Made by a program: the position numbers and the translations under genes. A stretch of DNA of 11,290 nucleotides from assembly GCF_000272405.2 (NCBI RefSeq), contig NZ_AJZM02000162.1, positions 1 through 11,290 of the forward strand. The letters run 5' to 3'. The notes beneath the pieces were generated by a model. It was not told where the DNA came from and did no database searches. It was given only the letters and a program-made list of their open reading frames with translations. How positions within the stretch are numbered: the stretch's first letter is position 1; each line of letters begins with the position of its first letter. Source of the stretch: Vibrio tasmaniensis 1F-187. GTDB taxonomy: Bacteria > Pseudomonadota > Gammaproteobacteria > Enterobacterales > Vibrionaceae. Of the stretch, positions 7,044 to 11,290 are shown piece by piece.

Positions 7044-7613
7044 TTATTGAGCTTCGGCTAATGCGATACCGCGTTGCGTTAACCCGCAAAGCATCACGGG
7101 CACAGCATTAAAGATCTCTTCAAATTGCTCAAGGCCTTCGATGCCTTGCTCTGCAAGCGTAGCAATGGAAGTTTCTGGATCGTAAAGCATGCTTAGTGAA
7201 AGCAACACGCCGCCGACCAGTGCATTGTCTTCACTGTCTTCGGGCATCAGTGTTTCCCAATCATCACGGGCAATCTGCCAGCCTTGAAGTAAGCCTTCAC
7301 AAAAATCGCGAGCTGCTGTATTTACAACTTCTGCATCATCTAATTGACAAGCTTCAGGCCATACCCAAGTACCTTCGATCAGTTCTGGGCGGGTTTTGTT
7401 CCAAAGCGCGATGATAACTTCAATGTAGCTTTCCAGCTGTTCACCGTCGGTAAAAGGTGCGACTTCTTCGCCACCCCAAAGGAATGGCAGCCATTCATGA
7501 GGGGTTAACACATTTGGAGCGGCTGCCATTGCAGTGACAAAGCCCATGGTTTTGTGTTCTGTGATTAGCTTTCCTTCCAACTCTGGAAGCGCAAGAATAT
7601 CTTGTAAAGTCAA
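7044..7613 (-). CDS. YecA/YgfB family (UPF0149) protein, function unknown
   Basis: This is a 189-residue, acidic, soluble protein of the UPF0149 (YgfB/YecA) family. It shows the family's N-terminal pattern of a short helix, 'GFVTAMAAAPN', then 'EWLPFLWGGEE', followed by a long helical body with 'FCEGLLQGWQIA'. Some YecA proteins end in a cysteine-rich SEC-C zinc motif; this one does not. No enzymatic residues are evident and no function should be assigned. The start is TTG 7613: an in-frame stop at 7647-7649 closes the frame upstream with no ATG between, and the next ATG, about 22 codons in, would delete the first part of the conserved region. No good ribosome site precedes the TTG, which suggests weak translation. 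The gene diverges from the histidine kinase and converges on the channel gene. Confidence 0.87.
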   Translation of the reverse strand: MTLQDILALPELEGKLITEHKTMGFVTAMAAAPNVLTPHEWLPFLWGGEEVAPFTDGEQLESYIEVIIALWNKTRPELIEGTWVWPEACQLDDAEVVNTAARDFCEGLLQGWQIARDDWETLMPEDSEDNALVGGVLLSLSMLYDPETSIATLAEQGIEGLEQFEEIFNAVPVMLCGLTQRGIALAEAQ

Positions 7614-7648
7614 AGTGAGGTACCGTAAAAGGGAACATATTTGTGCTT

Positions 7649-7676
7649 ATAGTACCAATGAACTTGCGCCAATCAA
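7649..7676 (-). promoter_or_regulatory. Possible promoter for the YecA-like gene
   Basis: On the minus strand TTGATT (7676-7671) is followed after 16 bases by TACTAT (7654-7649), each 4 of 6 to consensus. A start near 7642 would give a leader of about 29 bases. The -35 overlaps the left arm of the inverted repeat at 7672-7698. Confidence 0.3.
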
Positions 7677-7698
7677 GCTTCATCTAAAAACGCTTGAT
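7672..7698. repeat. Inverted repeat in the divergent promoter region, possible operator
   Basis: ATCAAGC at 7672-7678 and GCTTGAT at 7692-7698 form a perfect 7-bp inverted repeat with a 13-base spacer. Arm centres are 20 bases apart, about two helical turns, so a dimeric regulator could contact both from one face. It sits between the divergent YecA-like and histidine kinase genes. Confidence 0.4.
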
Positions 7699-7750
7699 GT
7701 CATTAGTGATAAACACTAGGTTAAACAGAAAAGAAAATAACAAGATAATT

Positions 7751-10240
7751 ATGCAAATACGCTCGTCTCTCAAGAAAAAAAGTATGGTAGCGCTTGGTGT
7801 ATACCTCGCAATGTTCATTGCTATTGTCGGTAGTGTGACGTATTACGTCGTAGAATCTCCTGTACGCGCTAAGTTGCAACAAAACCTCGACTTACGTACA
7901 CAACTGTTATCGGAATTGATTACAGCACCCCTCGGCAGCTCTCAAGGTTTTGTTGATAGTTTGGTTGGTTTCGCTCAGGCGCAGCGCAGTGATACTGATG
8001 TTATACCGTTATTTATTAAGTCAATGTTGGCGGCGAGCGATGACACGATCGTCAGCGCAGGTATTTGGCCAGAACCGCATGCATTGGATTCTGATAAAAT
8101 CCTTAACAGTTATTTTTTCAACAAAGCCGACGATGGTGATATTGACCAGATCTTTTCTTATAACAACCCCAAAAATACGCCTTATCAAAACGAATATTGG
8201 TATACATCTGTATTAAACAAAGCGCAGGGAACCATTGCATGGAGCAATGTGTATATTGACCCATATACACATGTTCAAATGATCACAGCATCTTCACCTT
8301 ACTATTACGATGGAACTTTTGCAGGTGTCGCGACGGTGGATCTCTCACTCGAAGAGTTGCTCGGCTTTATCAAGAACCATGCGGAAGAATACAACCTTGG
8401 TATTACTCTAAGAGACAAACTCAACCAAGTGTTGGTTTCTCATAACTTCAATCTCGTTGATGGGATTTATATTAGTAGTAACCAATTTGGAGAGTTTGGA
8501 TGGCAAGTGGATGTCGTCAACTCAAAATCACGAGTAGCAGACGAAGTGTTTCGTCAGGTAATGAGCGTTGAAGGCGGTATTGTGCCGCTGTTGTTATTGT
8601 GTGTCATGGCCGGTTATTACTTACTGAACCGCTATTTGATAAACCCAATCACAACGATTGCCGCCCAAGTTGATAGTTCTAAAGCGGGCGAGATCATCGA
8701 TGTTGACTACTCTAGTGATGATGAAATCGGTCACTTAATCAAAACCTTCAATGAAAAAACCATCTATCTCGAAGCTGAGAAGGTTAAAGCTCAAGCGTCA
8801 ACTAATGCCAAAACGGCCTTTCTTGCGACTTTGTCACACGAAATTCGTACCCCGATGAATGGTGTATTAGGAACGGCTCAGATCTTACTGAAAACCCCTT
8901 TGAGCACAGAGCAAGAGAAGCATCTTAAGAGCCTGTATGATTCGGGTGATCATATGATGACGTTACTCAATGAAATTTTGGATTTCTCAAAGATAGAGCA
9001 GGGTCGGTTAGATCTGGATGAAACACGATTCCCGCTTGATTCAATCATAGGAAGTATCAATAGTGTCTATTACACATTGTCTTCCGAGAAAGGGCTTCAA
9101 TTCAAAGTGTACTCCGAAGTGCCTTCTGGCCGTTGGTACTTCTCAGACAAAGCACGCCTTCGCCAAATTTTATTTAACCTCTTAAACAACGCAGTCAAGT
9201 TTACCTCTCGAGGCTTTGTCGAGGTGTACCTTAAAGAAATCGTAGAGCGAGGTGACACCTACCTTAGTATTCGAGTTCGTGACACGGGGATTGGTATATC
9301 TAAAGAAGCACAAAAACGTATTTTTAAACCGTTTGAACAAGCTGAGTCTTCGACTACGAGACGCTTTGGCGGTACTGGTCTCGGTTTAGCGATTGTGAAG
9401 AAAATTGCCCAATTGATGGAAGGCAGTATTAGTGTCACCAGTGAAGAAGGGATAGGCACCAGCTTCGATGTTCGCTTGAAGATTAAGCCTTGCCAGCCTG
9501 GCGAAATAGAGAGCTTGCCACATAAAAAGTTAGATTACTCTGGCTTGAAGGTACTGATTGTCGAAGATAACCGAACCAATACCGTCATTATTGAAACCTT
9601 CATGAGCAGTAAAGGCTTCACTTGTAAGAGCGTCGAAAATGGTGAACTTGCGATACAAGCCGTGGTGGCTGAGCGCTTTGATTTGGTATTAATGGATAAC
9701 CATATGCCAGTGATGGACGGCGTTGAATCAACCACTGCAATTCGAGCTTTGATAGGCGAGATATCATCGGTACTGGTGTTTGGTTGTACGGCTGATGTCT
9801 TTAAAGAGACTCGCGAACGTATGCTTGGTGCGGGTGTGGATTATATTATTGCCAAGCCGATTGATGAGCGTGAGTTGGATGATGCGTTATTCCGCTATTC
9901 AAACAAGCTTTACCAATACCATGAAGTTAAAGCTCATGATCTTGATAGCCTAGATGTAGAAAAAAACGATTCGCAAAGTAACAGCGAGTCACTACCTAAA
10001 CCTGATCTACGAAACAAAGATAACACCGAAGAGCTACTCGTCACGCTGTACGTTGCGCTCGAAGATAATAACTTAGCGCTGATTAAGTCTGCATTAGAGA
10101 GCTTGCGTGTTCATGCTGAACCTATGAATAATGCAAAGCTCACAGATCACGTCGATAAAGCTTTAGAGCAGGTTTCTCTCGGTTTCACTCCTGAACAAGA
10201 AATCATCAATACCATTACGGTAAATCTTCCTATGGCATAG
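7751..10240 (+). CDS. Hybrid sensor histidine kinase with dCACHE-like sensor, receiver and Hpt-like tail
   Basis: This 829-residue inner-membrane sensor kinase has helix 1 at about 12-34, a periplasmic dCACHE-like domain at about 40-265 (with 'NEYWYTS' and 'FAGVATVDLSLEEL'), helix 2 at about 275-296 and a HAMP linker at about 297-350. HisKA follows with phospho-acceptor His363 (SHEIRTPMN), then HATPase with Asn476/Asn480, DTGIG at 511-515 and GGTGLGL at 540-546. The receiver runs from about 599 to 715 with Asp606, phospho-acceptor Asp649 (LMDNHMP), Thr680 and Lys702. After a polar linker, residues 755-815 look like an Hpt helix bundle, but Glu783 sits where the phospho-His would be. The frame opens at TTG 7694 and ATG 7697, but neither has a ribosome site and both add a polar 19-residue extension. 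ATG 7751, followed by a basic stretch and the first helix, is preferred. No response regulator gene is adjacent, so the output partner is unknown. Confidence 0.93.
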   Translation: MQIRSSLKKKSMVALGVYLAMFIAIVGSVTYYVVESPVRAKLQQNLDLRTQLLSELITAPLGSSQGFVDSLVGFAQAQRSDTDVIPLFIKSMLAASDDTIVSAGIWPEPHALDSDKILNSYFFNKADDGDIDQIFSYNNPKNTPYQNEYWYTSVLNKAQGTIAWSNVYIDPYTHVQMITASSPYYYDGTFAGVATVDLSLEELLGFIKNHAEEYNLGITLRDKLNQVLVSHNFNLVDGIYISSNQFGEFGWQVDVVNSKSRVADEVFRQVMSVEGGIVPLLLLCVMAGYYLLNRYLINPITTIAAQVDSSKAGEIIDVDYSSDDEIGHLIKTFNEKTIYLEAEKVKAQASTNAKTAFLATLSHEIRTPMNGVLGTAQILLKTPLSTEQEKHLKSLYDSGDHMMTLLNEILDFSKIEQGRLDLDETRFPLDSIIGSINSVYYTLSSEKGLQFKVYSEVPSGRWYFSDKARLRQILFNLLNNAVKFTSRGFVEVYLKEIVERGDTYLSIRVRDTGIGISKEAQKRIFKPFEQAESSTTRRFGGTGLGLAIVKKIAQLMEGSISVTSEEGIGTSFDVRLKIKPCQPGEIESLPHKKLDYSGLKVLIVEDNRTNTVIIETFMSSKGFTCKSVENGELAIQAVVAERFDLVLMDNHMPVMDGVESTTAIRALIGEISSVLVFGCTADVFKETRERMLGAGVDYIIAKPIDERELDDALFRYSNKLYQYHEVKAHDLDSLDVEKNDSQSNSESLPKPDLRNKDNTEELLVTLYVALEDNNLALIKSALESLRVHAEPMNNAKLTDHVDKALEQVSLGFTPEQEIINTITVNLPMA

Positions 10241-10336
10241 TTGTTGTTTAATTACGGAAATATAATAACAAATCGCTCGTCATTTGACCTTTGTGGGTTT
10301 TATTGGTGGAAGTGACTGCTTTTAAAGTGGTTTTTG

Positions 10337-10362
10337 GTTGTTAATTTACAACTTTATTTTTA
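10337..10362 (+). terminator. Possible weak terminator after the histidine kinase
   Basis: GTTGT (10337-10341) and ACAAC (10348-10352) can pair around a TAATTT loop, followed by TTTATTTTTAA. The stem is short and AT-rich, so support is modest. Confidence 0.3.
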
Positions 10363-10448
10363 ATTTGGAATGTATGACTGCTTATCTTGTGGTTTAATAG
10401 TGACATTATCTGGCTAGGTGTAATCTGGCCTTGTTTATGTGTTGTTAA

Positions 10449-10468
10449 ATCACTAATTAAGTAGTGAT
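10449..10468. repeat. Inverted repeat upstream of alaE, possible operator
   Basis: ATCACTA and TAGTGAT form a perfect 7-bp inverted repeat with a 6-base AT-rich spacer, ending 20 bases before the alaE start codon. E. coli alaE is reported to be induced by alanine through Lrp, so a regulatory site here is plausible, but the sequence does not identify the binder. It could instead be a hairpin in the leader. Confidence 0.4.
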
Positions 10469-10488
10469 ATATTTTAGGTTTATTGTCA

Positions 10489-10938
10489 ATGAAGTCTCGT
10501 GGTCCATTCTGTATTCGAAACGCAGCTGCGGATACATTCGCTATGGTCGTTTTCTGTTTTATTTCTGGAATGATTGTTGAAGTGTTTATTTCTGGTATGA
10601 CGTTTGAGCAGTCTCTTGCTTCTCGAACGTTATCTATTCCGGTAAACATAGCTATCGCTTGGCCTTATGGAGTCTTTCGTGATTGGTTCTTGCGTAACGG
10701 CGCAAAGCTTTCACAAAGCTCATTGATGAAAAACTTGTCTGACTTGGTGGCGTACGTGTTATTCCAGTCACCTGTGTATACCGGTATTTTATTGGCAGTA
10801 GGTGCTTCAAGCGACCAGATTGTTACGGCTGTCACCAGTAACGCTGTTATCTCATGTGGTATGGGCGTGCTGTACGGTTACTTCTTAGATATGTGCCGTA
10901 AATGGTTTAGAGTTCCGGGCTACTATCAACAAGCTTAA
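10489..10938 (+). CDS. alaE: L-alanine exporter AlaE
   Basis: This 149-residue inner-membrane protein is the same length as E. coli AlaE and very similar to it throughout. Shared stretches include 'ADTFAMVV', '[12 protein letters not shown]', '[12 protein letters not shown]', 'FQSPVY' and 'YGYFLD'. It exports L-alanine, and D-alanine to a lesser degree, driven by proton motive force, and so guards against build-up from peptides. Four hydrophobic helices are visible, and the GxxxG pair (Gly126/Gly130) in the last helix matches the motif linked to self-association in E. coli. The start is ATG 10489, with TAGG at 10475-10478; a TTG two codons upstream is in frame but less likely. The gene stands alone, with a 248-base AT-rich gap before it and a tRNA gene after it. 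Confidence 0.97.
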   Translation: MKSRGPFCIRNAAADTFAMVVFCFISGMIVEVFISGMTFEQSLASRTLSIPVNIAIAWPYGVFRDWFLRNGAKLSQSSLMKNLSDLVAYVLFQSPVYTGILLAVGASSDQIVTAVTSNAVISCGMGVLYGYFLDMCRKWFRVPGYYQQA

Positions 10939-11051
10939 GAAAAGCAACAAGCGTAAGTACAACGATAGAATGAAATTTGGTTTGTTTTTGATCTAATGAG
11001 TTAATTTGTAATCGAACAAACTGAAAAAGGCACTTTTTTTGATAATGCCTC

Positions 11052-11080
11052 TTGACCAAAGCAAGCAGAATCAATAAAGT
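11052..11080 (+). promoter_or_regulatory. Promoter of the tRNA-Ser gene
   Basis: TTGACC (5 of 6 to consensus) is followed after exactly 17 bases by TAAAGT, then by a GC-rich stretch (GCGCC) just after the -10. That discriminator is typical of stable-RNA promoters under stringent control. A start near 11087 would leave a 5' leader of about 32 bases for RNase P to remove. Confidence 0.7.
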
Positions 11081-11118
11081 AGCGCCTCGTTGAGTGACAA
11101 GCTCAACACACAATTTGT

Positions 11119-11209
11119 GGAAGGATGGCTGAGTGGCTTAAGGCGCTCGCCTGGAAAGCGAGTATACGTTTATAGCGTATCTGGGGTTCAAATCCCCATC
11201 CTTCCACCA
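11119..11209 (+). tRNA. tRNA-Ser (anticodon GGA), CCA encoded
   Basis: This is a class II tRNA of 91 bases. The acceptor stem is GGAAGGA (11119-11125) with TCCTTCC (11199-11205). The D arm (GGCTGAGTGGCTTAAGGC region), the anticodon arm CTCGC-CTGGAAA-GCGAG with anticodon GGA, a long variable arm (ATACG / CGTAT pairing) typical of serine tRNAs, and the T arm TGGGG-TTCAAAT-CCCCA are all present. CCA is encoded at 11207-11209. It reads UCC and UCU. The discriminator base before CCA is A (11206), whereas E. coli serine tRNAs carry G. Confidence 0.97.
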
Positions 11210-11215
11210 CTATTC

Positions 11216-11247
11216 AAAACCCTAGCAGAAATGCTGGGGTTTTCTCG
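11216..11247 (+). terminator. Intrinsic terminator of the tRNA-Ser transcript
   Basis: AAAACCCTAGCA pairs with TGCTGGGGTTTT (one T-G pair) around a GAAA tetraloop at 11228-11231, and the T run of the right arm is followed by CTCGTTTT. It lies 6 bases past the encoded CCA. The A-rich left arm makes it usable on the minus strand too. Confidence 0.88.
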
Positions 11248-11270
11248 TTTTAGAGCACCTATATTTTATC

Positions 11271-11290
11271 TCTATCTCTATCTCTATCTC
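11271..11290 (+). repeat. TCTATC hexanucleotide tandem repeat, cut by the window edge
   Basis: Three full TCTATC units (11271-11288) plus two more bases run off the end, preceded by a one-mismatch copy (TTTATC, 11265-11270). The full array length is unknown. Confidence 0.8.

Noticed and set aside
10341..10649. Minus-strand reading frame of 102 residues
   Set aside because: It runs antisense through the 5' part of alaE and AT-rich leader DNA, has no recognisable domain and conflicts with a clear gene.
11031..11050. AGGCA / TGCCT hairpin between alaE and the tRNA as a terminator
   Set aside because: The stem is only 5 bp with a 13-base loop, and the T run lies in the loop on the plus strand; the case is too weak.
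10907..11113. Minus-strand reading frame of 68 residues between alaE and the tRNA
   Set aside because: It overlaps the alaE end and the tRNA promoter, shows no family resemblance and no convincing ribosome site.
1..11290. Mobile elements, CRISPR arrays or defence genes
   Set aside because: No transposase, integrase, spaced direct repeats or restriction/nuclease genes were seen on either strand.

Overview
The window looks like chromosomal DNA from a marine gamma-proteobacterium, most likely a Vibrio. This rests on moderate AT content, a siderophore gene order like the V. cholerae vibriobactin locus, a recognisable AlaE, a YecA/UPF0149 protein and a serine tRNA with a stringent-type promoter. 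No insertion sequence, phage gene or CRISPR array is visible. The left edge cuts a permease gene, and the right edge cuts a short hexanucleotide repeat.

Region 1 (about 1-5731, all + strand) is part of a catechol-type siderophore locus. It holds the C-terminal part of a FecCD/FepG-type permease, then an unusual NRPS protein of 1071 residues (condensation - carrier - carrier - condensation). A FecE/FepC-type ATPase and an EntD/VibD-type phosphopantetheinyl transferase follow. A Fur-box-like site overlaps a plausible promoter just before the NRPS gene. In V. cholerae, viuG, viuC and vibD are, from memory, adjacent; here the NRPS gene sits between the viuG-like and viuC-like genes. The transferase would activate both carrier domains. 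The last condensation domain, with no thioesterase after it, would release the acyl chain onto a free amine. The permease and ATPase belong to the importer for the iron-loaded product. The adenylation and cyclization enzymes must lie outside the window.

Region 2 (5732-7613) holds a two-helix potassium channel with a cytoplasmic RCK domain (+) facing a YecA/UPF0149 family gene (-). A strong palindromic terminator between them can serve both.

Region 3 (7614-10240) starts with a short divergent promoter region carrying a 7-bp inverted repeat. It is followed by a membrane hybrid histidine kinase: dCACHE-like sensor, HAMP, HisKA, HATPase, receiver, and a C-terminal Hpt-like tail whose phosphorylatable His appears to be Glu.

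Region 4 (10241-11290) holds an AT-rich leader with an inverted repeat, the L-alanine exporter gene alaE, a tRNA-Ser(GGA) with its own promoter and terminator, and the start of a TCTATC repeat array.

The most unusual item is the NRPS protein. It resembles the C-terminal half of VibF split off as a separate gene, with two very similar carrier domains in tandem and a first condensation domain that has lost most of its catalytic motif.
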